A DNA stretch of 64,000 nt from RBG-16-66-20 sp052386675 (GCA_052386675.1 JBQTJX010000007.1:1-64000); one strand, 5' to 3'; shown: positions 24,901 to 34,078, counted from the first letter of the stretch. Program-made: numbers and translations. The notes: generated by a model not told the origin, from the letters alone.

Positions 24901-25163
24901 CGCCCACCGAACGGGAAGTCATGGAATGGAACCGCGCCATGCATGCCTGGCACGACCGCCACCCCGGATTCGGGGACGTCGACGGCGTGGAGCGCGATGG
25001 CGTCTGGGCAGGCGGATGGGGCACAAGCGGCGGCGAGCGGTCGTTCGACGATCTCCTGAACGTCGGCAATGCCCCGAGCCTCGCCAGTCCCGCTGCGCTT
25101 CCGAGGCTGGGCGGCGCAGCCCGCTCCCCGGGACTTTCCGAAGGCATTCGCGACATCCGCTAA
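18954..25163 (+). CDS. Giant lipase-like RTX calcium-binding protein
   Basis: 2069 residues; ATG 18954 with GGGGAT upstream; no signal peptide. Residues about 60-310 form a class 3 lipase-like alpha/beta hydrolase: TTLAVRGTE, nucleophile elbow GHSLGG (Ser204) and a candidate His301. RTX nonapeptide blocks (GGxGxDxLx) lie at about 552-590, 1213-1292, 1408-1467, 1576-1626 and 1738-1772. EF-hand-like calcium loops (DLDGDGFE, DTNGDGAVDD, DLDGDGLV) lie at 724-842, and a haemolysin-type related domain at about 1330-1380. The last 300 residues are Pro-rich, then charged helical. Type I secretion of a calcium-folded lipase or toxin is likely, but no transporter genes are in the window. GC content rises sharply after the lipase part, indicating a mosaic gene. 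Confidence 0.85.
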   Translation: MNLRQLRDLSWMSNAAYNNFRSEARENPQFLAEDLSRPAAANPSGPSTFTKEQADAFTGVRADAGQATYTLLWHEPNTSSGFSATVFRNEQSGETTLAVRGTEFNANLFNLATDLLQADVLGVGWHGVAKGQLADAFRLYKRLITPEGQAVTYTSQQLAALRQLGASYVEVLPELGGDRLVPPDDVGIGALADSLTPMNLTGHSLGGHVALMLGEMVTRLSGGGEIGQVATFNAPGVGGPQVLQEVREWLGIENVEAVAVAPKVVNVFAEKGMSFTAGLGGYVGTTLPAFIESVANPISNHSMVRLTDALAIYDAFGRLAPELGDDDGLKLLEAVSAQDAFSLESALDALRLTLLGPGSIATQTVLDQREALYQNLYSLLDSTAYRTLAGGVSLSVLVATDAATLAGQARFDFGHFLAVHHLLPFALEGASSVLIEAHPDLYARWSADRDKRINGRTDLEFTDAYLADRAQMLSFLSTANSIDVTVLSSDQVDNQVRYSDLARRMVTGSSEGEPTNLLVFRPGSTPDVRGPNVVGFGTDSSDLLPGRENNDHLYGGPGADTLTGAGGADRLEGGAGADKLHGGAGFDTYLAGWGDTITDPVEASPGGEIYLGPDQIRLTGGTRKDGERWFTGTDSLVYWERSDGAISVFGPNGAAPLLITPPGTQVPGLGAENGNVISGRPDLGIRLVTERAEGLGSVAGSGDRGAVLALWDLARTWRPFADPLALDLDGDGFETIGNVSGEMVLFDHAGGGVRTGTGWLTGGDAWLALDRDGDGLILSGAELFGVDTPMPGGGKGADGFAALRPLDTNGDGAVDDADAPLDAWQIPRDLDGDGLVLDDELAGAGFADLVLWRDENLNGFSEPFELTSLAQAGITRIRLDATADGRVLGGGNRLLLGADFERSDGTTGRAGALDLVRETFLRDFLHAPAAAPGEGALPNVAGAGEVRDLQEAAAEVPVLAEATRLAASAPTGDAQRAAVSDVVDLWAGSSGMATGTQAAFERQDQSVLYYVFNDLNLELPWASQSGSFQLPDEVDSTWFASHQSAEYQERVRKLEVLERFTGQTYADVARQPASVLQASDGRLLHVTAVSIGAANWAFLEQAYGALVDTTYQGIAIQTRLDPYVLAALRGQSSGNFDEVESLFESRRAADALGAIGDLADLARAVGVELVERGWIGLPVMLERWLREARADPVLAPGLEALGIRYRDGHSLSGTGGGDILLGSDWTPPSGAGARMTEAGIGNDLIFGAEAGETTLSDGPGRDIVMGGPETNLLVGGPGRDIYLFGTGSGRDSLQPDAQVQSVLALDRDVLQFLSGVRPEDVTVRRAISPFAQFDAVEFRIGADDVFTDRWFAHQDTTENDRRLLDGVRFADGTIWTLETIRQRMLEGDDSSETATSVIPGLRGFNDRDDVISGRGGDDGLIGLGGDDTLLGGAGNDTLEGGAGNDVLDGGPGNDVLYGGFGTDAYVLGRGGGSDLIIKGNYITFMGTNDVPGLDVIRVADGIGQDEVLLQRQAGRLRILLADGSAELLDTGNPLNPNYDSTDGHAPGIGRIEFADGSSWDAQAIRERSLLGASGGADTIVGFHGSDDTLRGLAGDDTLVGLGGNDVLDGGLGVDRLEGGLGADTYVWRRGDGFDDIVEDVGDGMVSTLRLPDATLQDLHWNAESRELTIAGESLRLASPAHLWQLTTSDGATVELGAIPAPPVEETPSDPDEDPGTEPGPGPGPGGPPLPSTSPTDGSDFLVGTIGPDRLAGGRGDDVLLGGPGSDTYYFARGDGVDFAIEMPEDAGTPNRIQFGPGIALQDLTAQAFDSTEGTVYLIYVGEGDNAVAFSRGIETLQFDDGASIPIGQLFPALAAGAPPDPLPQDAPPPESSPPDTGPIAGAQVPGAPDAEPVAAVADLAPQAVPSRPIDQSAGVLENPAVERPSVTATRVGVPLDPLYREMTERFDVLLQVGRANLSERYAEAVREFEERRRQREAPEEPPPPTEREVMEWNRAMHAWHDRHPGFGDVDGVERDGVWAGGWGTSGGERSFDDLLNVGNAPSLASPAALPRLGGAARSPGLSEGIRDIR

Positions 25164-25182
25164 GGGTGCGCCTGGCGCCGCG

Positions 25183-25209
25183 GGAAATCGTGGTCCGTCC
25201 CTGATTTTC
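25183..25209 (-). repeat. Dispersed repeat, single copy after lipase-RTX gene
   Basis: GGAAATCGTGGTCCGTCCCT then GATTTTC: the family core in minus orientation, 19 bp after the stop of the RTX gene. Confidence 0.85.
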
Positions 25210-25256
25210 TTCCGTCCCGGCGATGCTATCCTCCGGCCTCCCAGGAGGATTCCAGT

Positions 25257-26573
25257 TTGGCCAAGAGACCGACCCGCCCGACCAGGCCCCAGTTCATCCC
25301 GGTCGACCCCGACGACCTGAAGCCCGCGCACCGCTGGCACCGCCCGCTGATGGCCCCTGGCATCACGCAGGTGGACTTCGAGGAACGGATCGATTTCAAG
25401 CGCCTGCACAAGTACCGCCTAGCGCGCACGCGCCAGTCATTGGCCAAATCCGGCTTCGGCGCGATGCTGTGTTTCGACCAGCACAACATCCGCTACATCT
25501 CCTCCACCGTCATCGGCGAGTGGGCGCGCGACAAGCTGATCCGCTACACGCTGCTCACCGGAACGGGCGAGCCATGGGTGTGGGACTTCGGTTCCGCGGC
25601 GCGCCACCACAAGCTGTACTGCCCCTGGCTGGAGGAGGACCACGTGCGCGCCGGCAACCCCGGCATGCGCGGCGCCATCGGCCCGAAGGTGGGCCTGTTC
25701 GAGGCGGCCGCGAAGGAGATCAAGGACATCCTGGTGCAGGAGGGCGTGGCCGGGATGCCGGTGGGCCTGGACATGTGCGAGCCGGGCATGCTGTTCGCGC
25801 TGCAGAAGGAAGGGATCCTCATCCGCGACGGCCAGCAGATGATGCTGGAGGCGCGCGAAGTGAAGAGCCACGATGAGATCACGCTGCTGAACACCGCCGC
25901 GGCGATGGTGGACGGCGTCTACCAGGACATCATCGAGGCCTTGAAACCGGGGGTGAAGGAGAGCCAGATCGTGGCGCTCGCCTCCAAGCGCCTGTACGAG
26001 ATGGGTTCGGACTGCGTCGAGGCGGTCAATGCCATCGCCGGCGAGCGCTGCAGCCCGCACCCGCACAACTTCACCGACCGCCTGATTCGCCCCGGCGACC
26101 AGGCCTACTTCGACATCATCCATTCCTTCATCGGCTACCGCACCTGCTACTACCGCACCTTCTCTGTGGGCAGGGCGACGCCGGCGCAGAAGGACGCCTA
26201 CAAGCGCGCGCGGCAGTGGATGGACGGCGCGATCAGCATGCTCAAGCCCGGCGTTTCCACCGACAAGGTGGCGCGGATGTTCCCCAAGTGCACCGAAATC
26301 GGCTTCGACACCGAGATGGCGGCCTTCGGCCTGAATTTCTGCCACGGCCTCGGACTGGGGCTGCACGAGCGGCCGCTGGTGTCGCGCCTGAATTCCTTCA
26401 TCGAGCCCTATGAACTGAAGGCCGGCATGGTGTTCGCCGTGGAGACCTTCTGCCCGGCCAAGGACGGCGTGTCCGCCGCGCGCATCGAGGAGGAGGTGGT
26501 CCTCACCCCCGAGGGCGCGAAGATCATTTCCCTTTTCCCCGCACAGGAGCTTCCGGTCGCCAATGAGTACTGA
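25257..26573 (+). CDS. M24-family (Xaa-Pro peptidase/creatinase fold) protein with altered metal site
   Basis: 438 residues. TTG start at 25257 is supported by CAGGAGGA at 25242-25249. N-terminal creatinase-like domain (about 40-190), then the pita-bread domain. Metal positions: Asp286 (YFDII), then Cys297 where the second Asp is expected eleven residues later, His in FCHGLGLGLHE, Glu in VFAVET and Glu in ARIEEE. The missing Asp suggests altered metal content or a non-peptidase reaction, as in creatinase or DddP-like lyases. It begins a three-gene string with a dehydrogenase and a TctC receptor, so a catabolic role on an imported acid is plausible. Confidence 0.85.
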   Translation: MAKRPTRPTRPQFIPVDPDDLKPAHRWHRPLMAPGITQVDFEERIDFKRLHKYRLARTRQSLAKSGFGAMLCFDQHNIRYISSTVIGEWARDKLIRYTLLTGTGEPWVWDFGSAARHHKLYCPWLEEDHVRAGNPGMRGAIGPKVGLFEAAAKEIKDILVQEGVAGMPVGLDMCEPGMLFALQKEGILIRDGQQMMLEAREVKSHDEITLLNTAAAMVDGVYQDIIEALKPGVKESQIVALASKRLYEMGSDCVEAVNAIAGERCSPHPHNFTDRLIRPGDQAYFDIIHSFIGYRTCYYRTFSVGRATPAQKDAYKRARQWMDGAISMLKPGVSTDKVARMFPKCTEIGFDTEMAAFGLNFCHGLGLGLHERPLVSRLNSFIEPYELKAGMVFAVETFCPAKDGVSAARIEEEVVLTPEGAKIISLFPAQELPVANEY

Positions 26574-26576
26574 GCC

Positions 26577-27494
26577 ATGAGCACGAAGCTTTCGATCGGC
26601 TGGATCGGCACCGGCCGCATGGGCTACGAGATGGCGGCGCGCCTTTGCAAGGGCGGCGCCGAGGTCCTGGTGTGGAACCGCACCAAGGCCAAGGCCGAGC
26701 CGCTCACGCAGTACGGCGCGAAGGTCGCCGACCGCGTCGCCGAGCTCGCCGCGCGGGACATCGTGTTCTGCATGGTCTCGACCTGGGACGACGTCAAGGA
26801 AGTGATGTTCCACCTGCTGGAGAAGTCGACGAAGGTTCCGAAACTGGTGGTGGAGTGTTCCTCCATCTCGCTGGAGGGCTCGGCCGAGCTGCGCGGAATT
26901 CTGGAGAAACGCGGCATCGCCTACCTGGCGGCGCCGGTGTCGGGCAACGCCAAGGTGATCAAGGCGGGCAAGCTGTCGTTCGTCTGCTCCGGCCCGCGCA
27001 AGGCTTTCGACGACGCGCTGCCCTACCTGAAGATGATCGCGCCTTCGGCGAGCTGGGTGGGCGAGGGTGAGCTCGCGCGCATCGTCAAGATCTGCCACAA
27101 CGTGTTCCTCGGCGTGGTGACGCAGTCGCTGGCCGAAATCACGGTGCTGGCCGAGAAGGCCGGCGTGCCTCGGCACGCGTTCCTCGAGTTCATGAACCAG
27201 AGCGTGATGGGCTCGACCTTCTCGCGCTACAAGACCCCGGCCTTCGTCAACCTGGACTTCAAGGTCACCTTCACGCCCTACCTGCTGAGGAAGGACATGG
27301 ACCTCGGCCTGGATGCGGGCAGGAAGTACGAGGTGCCCATGCCCCTGGCCACCGCGACCCGGGACCTGATCCAGGCCATGATGGGGCGCGGCTGGACTGC
27401 CGAGGACTTCGCCACGCTGCTGTTGCAGCAGGCGCAGGCCTCCGGTATTACACTGAAGCCTGAAAACAAGGAGGTGGGAGATGGTCTTTCGTAA
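26577..27494 (+). CDS. 3-hydroxyisobutyrate dehydrogenase-family NAD(P) oxidoreductase
   Basis: 305 residues, 3 bp after the M24 gene. Rossmann motif IGWIGTGRMGYEMA at the N-terminus followed by VWNRT (favouring NADP by Arg/Thr after the strand), the substrate-binding block AAPVSGNAKVIKAGKLS, and the catalytic Lys region IVKICHNVFLG (Lys is the general acid in the family). It should reduce or oxidise a beta-hydroxyacid. The 3' end overlaps the next gene by 14 bp; together with the M24 and TctC genes this looks like one transcription unit. Confidence 0.9.
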   Translation: MSTKLSIGWIGTGRMGYEMAARLCKGGAEVLVWNRTKAKAEPLTQYGAKVADRVAELAARDIVFCMVSTWDDVKEVMFHLLEKSTKVPKLVVECSSISLEGSAELRGILEKRGIAYLAAPVSGNAKVIKAGKLSFVCSGPRKAFDDALPYLKMIAPSASWVGEGELARIVKICHNVFLGVVTQSLAEITVLAEKAGVPRHAFLEFMNQSVMGSTFSRYKTPAFVNLDFKVTFTPYLLRKDMDLGLDAGRKYEVPMPLATATRDLIQAMMGRGWTAEDFATLLLQQAQASGITLKPENKEVGDGLS

Positions 27495-28443
27495 AACGAT
27501 ACTGTTTGCGGCCCTCGCTGGCCTGAGCACCGTCGCCGCGGCGCAGGCCTGGCCGACCAAGCCGGTGCGCCTGGTCATATCGTTCACCCCGGGCAGCTCG
27601 ACCGACATCATCGGCCGCGCGGTCGCGGCCAAGTTGTCGGAGGTCTGGGGCCAGCCCGTCATCGCGGAGAATCGCGTCGGCGCCGGCGGCACCGTGGGCT
27701 CCAAGGTGGTGGTGGATTCCGCCCCCGACGGCTACACGCTGCTCGCGAACTCCTCGGCGCATGTCGCCAATCCCGGCATCTACGCCAAGATGCAGTACGA
27801 CACCCAGCGTGACTTCACCAACCTCGCGCTGCTGGGCGGCGGCCCGAACGTGCTCATCGCCGGCGCCAACAGCGGCTGGAAGGCGTTGAAGGACTACGTC
27901 GGCGCCGCCAAGCACGCGCCGGGCACGCTCAATTTCGCCTCCGCGGGCGTCGGCAGCGGCACGCACTTCAACATCGAGAAGCTGAAGATCGCGACCGGGA
28001 CTGTCGTCACGCACGTGCCCTACAAGGGCACGCCCGAGGCGATCGCCGACACCATCGCCGGGCGCACCTGCTGCTACTGGGCGCCGCTCAATGCCGCGCT
28101 GCCGCACGTCAACGGCGGCAAGGCGGTGGCGCTGGCGGTGTCGAGCGCCAAGCGCTCGAGCCTGCTGCCCAACGTGCCGACGGTCGCGGAGCAGGGCTAT
28201 CCCGGCTTCGATTACACGCTGTGGGTCGGCCTCTGGGGCCCGGTGAAGATGCCCTCGGACATCGCCGCCAAGATCAACAAGGACGTGAACGCGGCGCTGC
28301 AGAGTCCCGACCTCAAGGGCCGGCTGATGAAGCTGGGCACCGAGCCGGGCAACATGAGCCTGGCCCAGTTCAGCGATTTCATCCGCACGGAAATCGAGGA
28401 AACGCAGCGCATCCTCCAGGCCGCCGGCATCAAGCCGCAGTAA
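27481..28443 (+). CDS. Tripartite tricarboxylate transporter substrate-binding protein (TctC/Bug)
   Basis: 320 residues, preceded by AAGGAGG within the end of the dehydrogenase gene. Signal peptide KTILFAALAGLSTVAAAQA, then the Bug signature WPTKPVRLVISFTPGSSTDIIGR, the PDGYTLL block and VPYKGTPEA. Periplasmic Venus-flytrap receptor for a carboxylate or related acid. The TctA/TctB membrane genes are absent here; orphan Bug receptors are very numerous in Burkholderiales, where they share membrane partners. Confidence 0.93.
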   Translation: MVFRKTILFAALAGLSTVAAAQAWPTKPVRLVISFTPGSSTDIIGRAVAAKLSEVWGQPVIAENRVGAGGTVGSKVVVDSAPDGYTLLANSSAHVANPGIYAKMQYDTQRDFTNLALLGGGPNVLIAGANSGWKALKDYVGAAKHAPGTLNFASAGVGSGTHFNIEKLKIATGTVVTHVPYKGTPEAIADTIAGRTCCYWAPLNAALPHVNGGKAVALAVSSAKRSSLLPNVPTVAEQGYPGFDYTLWVGLWGPVKMPSDIAAKINKDVNAALQSPDLKGRLMKLGTEPGNMSLAQFSDFIRTEIEETQRILQAAGIKPQ

Positions 28444-28453
28444 GCAGCGCCAT

Positions 28454-28527
28454 AAAACAGGGACAGTCCACGTTTTCCGCCGTTCTCCGGCCGGTTTTGG
28501 GAAAACGTGGACTGTCCCTGATTTTCC
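28454..28527. repeat. Dispersed repeat, inverted pair
   Basis: Two arms in opposite orientation: GGGACAGTCCACGTTTTCC on the left (to 28478) and GGAAAACGTGGACTGTCCC on the right (from 28500), separated by 21 bp. The TCCACGTTTT variant is shared by both arms, so they are a compensated pair. The right arm runs into the signal-peptide coding region of the next gene. Confidence 0.9.
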
Positions 28528-29483
28528 TGGCCACGCTCGCGCTCGCACCTGCCGCCATGGCATTCGACCTGCAAGGACACCGCGGTGCGCGCGGGCTGGC
28601 GCCCGAGAACACGCTGCCGGCGTTCGCCACCGCCCTGTCGCTGGGCGTCAGCACGCTGGAGCTGGACGTGGGCGTCACCGCCGATGGCGTGGTGGTGATC
28701 GCGCACGACCGGCGCTTGAACCCGGACATCACGCGCGACGCGGCGGGCAACTGGCTGGCGCACCCGGCGCCCACCATCCGCTCGCTCAGCTTCGCGCAAT
28801 TGCAGGGCTACGACGTCGGGCGCATCAAGCCCGGCATCGACTACGAGCGGCGCTACCCGCAGCAAAGGGCCATGGACGGGGTGCGCATGCCCAGGCTCGC
28901 GGACCTGTTTGCCATGCTGGAGAAGTCCGGCAACAAGTCGGTGCGCCTGAACATCGAGACCAAGCTCTCTCCGCTCGCGCCGGAGGAAACGCTCGACCCG
29001 GAAGCCTTTGCGAAGGCCCTCATCGACGTCGTCCGCGCCGCCGGCATGGAAGCGCGCGTCACGGTGCAGTCCTTCGACTGGCGCTCGCTCAGGGCGGTGC
29101 AGAAGCTCGCGCCCGCGATCGCCACCTCCTGCCTCACGGCGCAGCAGCGCTGGCTGGACAACATCGGCGCGGGCAATCCGGCGGGCTCGCCCTGGGTGGC
29201 CGGGTTCCAGTTGAAGGAACACGGCTCCATTCCACGCATGGTCAAGGCGGCGGGCTGCGGCACCTGGTCGCCGTTCATGGGCGACCTGGACAAAGTGAAA
29301 GTGACCGAGGCGCAGGCGCTCGGCCTGAAGGTGCTGCCCTGGACGGTGAACGAGCCGGCGCATCTGAGCGCGGTGCTGGACCTGGGCGTGGACGGCCTGA
29401 TCACCGACCGCCCGGACCTCGCGCGCCAGGCGCTCGCCGGGCGCGGCATCGCGCTTCCTGCGCCGTCGCCGGTCCAGCCCTAG
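28497..29483 (+). CDS. Glycerophosphodiester phosphodiesterase, exported
   Basis: 328 residues from the only reasonable start, TTG 28497, which gives MGKRGLSLIFLATLALAPAA, a good signal peptide with cleavage after AMA. Residues 2-10 are encoded by the dispersed repeat arm. The GDPD signature is complete: QGHRGARGLAPENTLPAF (catalytic His), LELDVGVTADGVVVIAHD, NIETK, and the C-terminal LPWTVNEP and DGLITDRPD. It hydrolyses glycerophosphodiesters in the periplasm to glycerol-3-phosphate and an alcohol. No Shine-Dalgarno is visible; coupling to the upstream TctC mRNA or use of another start cannot be excluded. Confidence 0.85.
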   Translation: MGKRGLSLIFLATLALAPAAMAFDLQGHRGARGLAPENTLPAFATALSLGVSTLELDVGVTADGVVVIAHDRRLNPDITRDAAGNWLAHPAPTIRSLSFAQLQGYDVGRIKPGIDYERRYPQQRAMDGVRMPRLADLFAMLEKSGNKSVRLNIETKLSPLAPEETLDPEAFAKALIDVVRAAGMEARVTVQSFDWRSLRAVQKLAPAIATSCLTAQQRWLDNIGAGNPAGSPWVAGFQLKEHGSIPRMVKAAGCGTWSPFMGDLDKVKVTEAQALGLKVLPWTVNEPAHLSAVLDLGVDGLITDRPDLARQALAGRGIALPAPSPVQP

Positions 29484-29498
29484 AAACCCTGTAGTTCC

Positions 29499-30197
29499 CT
29501 AGCGCAGTCCCTGCAGGATCGCGAGCGCGCGCCCCATGCTGAAGGCGCGCGTCTTCGCGTCATAGGCCGTCGGGCTGCCCGGCATCATGTAGCCGTGCAG
29601 GATGCCGGGGAAGACGTGCAGTTCCAGGTTCCTGTTCCGCGCCGCCAGCGCGCGGTACTTTTCCAGCAGTTCGGGCGGCGCCCAGTCGTCCCGGTCGCCC
29701 CAGAGCAGGCACACCGGCTTCACCGCCGGCTCCAGTTCGCCCAGGTAGTCGCCCATCTGCGACGAGTGGCAGCCGATGCCGGCGTCGTAGCCCAGCCGCC
29801 CCGGCCCGAGGATGGCGAACGGGCCGCCGTAGCAGAAGCCCATCGCGGCGGCGCGCCCGTTCGACTGCGGCTGGCGCCTGACTTCCGCGAGCGTGTCCAT
29901 CATGTCGGCCTCGCCGGCGCGTATGCGCTCCAGCCTCGGCTGGCCGCGCGCCTTGGTGCGCGGATCGTCGCGCGCAAGCGGCCCCGGCGCCCCGGTGCGC
30001 CAGAACAGGTCCGGCGCCGCGGCAAGATAGCCCTGCGCCGCGAACTCGTCCGCGATGGCGCGAATGTCGGCATCCACGCCATGGATCGCGGAGGCGAGCA
30101 CGACGGCGGGCACCTTGCCCGCGCCGGTGGGCGCCGCGAGGTAGCAGTCGAATGTCCCGCCATCCCTCGATTGGATCCTGATGTCCTTGCCGCTCAT
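29499..30197 (-). CDS. Dienelactone hydrolase family protein
   Basis: 232 residues from ATG 30197, supported by AAAGGA just upstream; a longer frame to 30218 is possible. The alpha/beta-hydrolase triad is recognisable: nucleophile Cys in MGFCYGG, Asp in LWGDRDDWAP and His in FPGILHGY. DLH-family enzymes open lactone rings (dienelactone in chlorocatechol degradation) or act as general hydrolases. It is 30 bp downstream of nadE on the same strand. Confidence 0.88.
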   Translation of the reverse strand: MSGKDIRIQSRDGGTFDCYLAAPTGAGKVPAVVLASAIHGVDADIRAIADEFAAQGYLAAAPDLFWRTGAPGPLARDDPRTKARGQPRLERIRAGEADMMDTLAEVRRQPQSNGRAAAMGFCYGGPFAILGPGRLGYDAGIGCHSSQMGDYLGELEPAVKPVCLLWGDRDDWAPPELLEKYRALAARNRNLELHVFPGILHGYMMPGSPTAYDAKTRAFSMGRALAILQGLR

Positions 30198-30227
30198 GTC
30201 ATCCTTTCGATCGTCCAATCCGGCTGG

Positions 30228-32219
<1,992 letters not shown>

Positions 32220-32263
32220 GGGAGCCAATTTTACCCTATCTGCACTATGGTATCCTAAGCCAT

Positions 32264-32494
32264 ATGATCCACGAGGAACGGCACTGCCTGGCGGACGGCC
32301 GCCTGCTCGAAATTGCCCTCGACGCCCCGGGACGCTACCGCCTGCGCTTCGGACGGCCCGGGCGCTGGCTGGTCAGCTATGAGGACGGCAGGCGGATGGT
32401 GAAGGGGCGGCGCCAGCCCTACGTGTTCCGCTCGGTGGAGCAGCTGCGCTACGATTTCGAGAAGGATGTCGAGAATGCGCAACGGGAGGCTTGA
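32264..32494 (+). CDS. TumE-like (DUF6516) small protein, putative toxin
   Basis: 76 residues, shorter than most relatives (about 90-110). The pattern DGRLLEIAL ... RYRLRF ... GRWLVSYED then QPYVFRSVEQLRYDFEKDV matches the DUF6516/TumE group, in which a final PYxFxSVEQLxxDF block is conserved. It overlaps the following HVO_A0114-type regulator gene, the standard partner in this group. Deletion of part of the central loop compared with longer members is possible. Toxicity is not shown by the sequence; the assignment rests on the C-terminal block and gene order. Confidence 0.6.
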   Translation: MIHEERHCLADGRLLEIALDAPGRYRLRFGRPGRWLVSYEDGRRMVKGRRQPYVFRSVEQLRYDFEKDVENAQREA

Positions 32495-32831
32495 CGTCCG
32501 GGTCAGTCCGCAGGCCGACGCGCTGGACCGCTTCGAGGCGGCCTGGCACCTTGCCACAGGGCGCGCCGCGCCGCCGCCGCTGCGGGTGCTGTCCTTCCCG
32601 GACCTGCCCGTGCTGCTGAAGCGCCTCAGCCCGGCGCGCTGGGAGATGCTTCGGCGCCTCAAGTCGGAAGGCCCGCTGTCGGTGTTCGCGCTCGCGAACC
32701 TTCTCGGCCGCGACTACAAGAACGTGCACACCGACGTGGCACGGTTCGTGGAGATGGGGCTGGTCGCGAAACGCGACGACGGCCGGGTGGAAGTCACGTG
32801 GGAGGCGGTGAAAATGGAACTGCGGCTGTGA
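32475..32831 (+). CDS. HVO_A0114-family winged-helix DNA-binding protein, putative antitoxin (TumA-like)
   Basis: 118 residues from ATG 32475, with GAGAAGG at a good distance; an ATG at 32466 also fits. The family pattern LSFPDLPVLLKRLSPARWEMLRRL, then GPLSVFALANLLGRDYKNVHTDV (recognition helix) and LVAKRDDGRVEVTWEAVKMEL is complete. These MarR-like proteins usually follow a DUF6516/TumE gene as here, overlapping by 20 bp. It may repress its own operon and neutralise the toxin. The stop overlaps the start of the M20 hydrolase gene, so the three genes may be co-transcribed. Confidence 0.8.
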   Translation: MRNGRLDVRVSPQADALDRFEAAWHLATGRAAPPPLRVLSFPDLPVLLKRLSPARWEMLRRLKSEGPLSVFALANLLGRDYKNVHTDVARFVEMGLVAKRDDGRVEVTWEAVKMELRL

Positions 32832-34078
32832 GCGAGGCGATCCGGGTGATCCGTGTGGATGAGGCGCGCTACTGGAAGTCGGTGGAGCGCTCGGGCGAAA
32901 TTGGCGTCGGCCGCCCCGGTGGCCTGGCGCGGGTGGCGCTGTCGGACGCGGACCGGCAGATGCGAGACGAATTCTCGCGCTGGTGCCGCGAGGCCGGGTG
33001 CACCGTCACGGTGGACCGCGTCGGCAACCTGTTCGCGCGCCGCGCGGGCACGGACGACGCCTTGCCGCCGGTGGTCATTGGCAGCCATCTCGACACCCAG
33101 GTCAACGGTGGCAAGTACGACGGCATCGTCGGCGTGCTGGCCGGCCTGGAGATCATCCGCACACTGAACGACCGCCGCATCGCCACCCGGCGCCCGGTCG
33201 AGGTGGTGTCCTGGACCAACGAGGAAGGGGCGCGCTTCTCCCCGCCCATGGTCGCCTCGGGCGCCTTCGCGGGCGCCTACGCCCTCGACTGGGTGCTCGA
33301 CCGGCGCGACGACGAGGGCAGGCGCCTGGGCGACGAACTGGAACGCATCGGCTACGCGGGCGAGGCGCCTGTCGGCGGCCGCCGGCTGGATTCCTATTTC
33401 GAGCTGCACATCGAACAGGGGCCGTTGCTCGACGCGAAGGGCGTGGACGTCGGCGTGGTGACGCACGGCTACACCGCGCACGGTTTCATCGTCGAGGTGG
33501 CGGGAGAGACCGCGCACACCGGTCCCTGGCCCATGGACAAGCGCAGGAACGCGCTCGTGGGCGCCGCGATGCTCGCAGTGGCGGTAAACGACATCGGCTG
33601 GAAATACCACCCCACGGGTGGCAAGGGCACCGCGGCGCGCATCGCGGCCTGGCCCAATCGCCCGGGCATCCTGTCGGACTGGGCGCAGTTCACCGGCGAC
33701 GTGCGCCACGAGGATCCGGCCGAGGCCGCGGCAATGCTGGCCGAGTTCGAGCGCGCCGTGCCGGATTGCGCGCAGCGCGCCAACGTGGACATGAAGGTCC
33801 TCGAGCGCTGGACCTGGAATGCGGACCTGTTCGACGGGGACTGCATCGCGCTGGTGCGCGCCACTGCCAAGCGGCTGGGCTACCCGTCGCTGGACATCGC
33901 TTCCCAGGCGGGGCACGACGCCTACTTCATCGCGCGCGTGGCGCCCACGGCCATGATTTTCACGCCCTGCAGGGACGGCATCACCCACAACAACCACGAG
34001 CACGCGACGCTGGCGCGCACGTTGCCCGGGGTCAACGTGCTGGCGAACGCGGTGATCGAGCGCGCGCAGCGCGCGTGA
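32828..34078 (+). CDS. M20-family amidase/carbamoylase (allantoate amidohydrolase or N-carbamoyl-L-amino acid hydrolase type)
   Basis: 416 residues from GTG 32828, overlapping the preceding stop as GTGA. Zinc-site residues are visible: His and Asp in GSHLDTQVNGGKYDG, Glu pair in WTNEEGARF, His in ELHIEQGP and the late His in ASQAGHDAYF. The dimerisation (lid) domain sits between about 210 and 325. Substrate classes are allantoate, ureidoglycine, N-carbamoyl amino acids or beta-ureidopropionate; the exact one is not decidable here. Linked to a putative toxin-antitoxin pair only by overlap. Confidence 0.9.
   Translation: MSEAIRVIRVDEARYWKSVERSGEIGVGRPGGLARVALSDADRQMRDEFSRWCREAGCTVTVDRVGNLFARRAGTDDALPPVVIGSHLDTQVNGGKYDGIVGVLAGLEIIRTLNDRRIATRRPVEVVSWTNEEGARFSPPMVASGAFAGAYALDWVLDRRDDEGRRLGDELERIGYAGEAPVGGRRLDSYFELHIEQGPLLDAKGVDVGVVTHGYTAHGFIVEVAGETAHTGPWPMDKRRNALVGAAMLAVAVNDIGWKYHPTGGKGTAARIAAWPNRPGILSDWAQFTGDVRHEDPAEAAAMLAEFERAVPDCAQRANVDMKVLERWTWNADLFDGDCIALVRATAKRLGYPSLDIASQAGHDAYFIARVAPTAMIFTPCRDGITHNNHEHATLARTLPGVNVLANAVIERAQRA

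Noticed and set aside
25437..27704. 755-codon minus-strand ORF opposite the M24 and dehydrogenase genes
   Set aside because: Antisense shadow; both sense genes have full motif sets.
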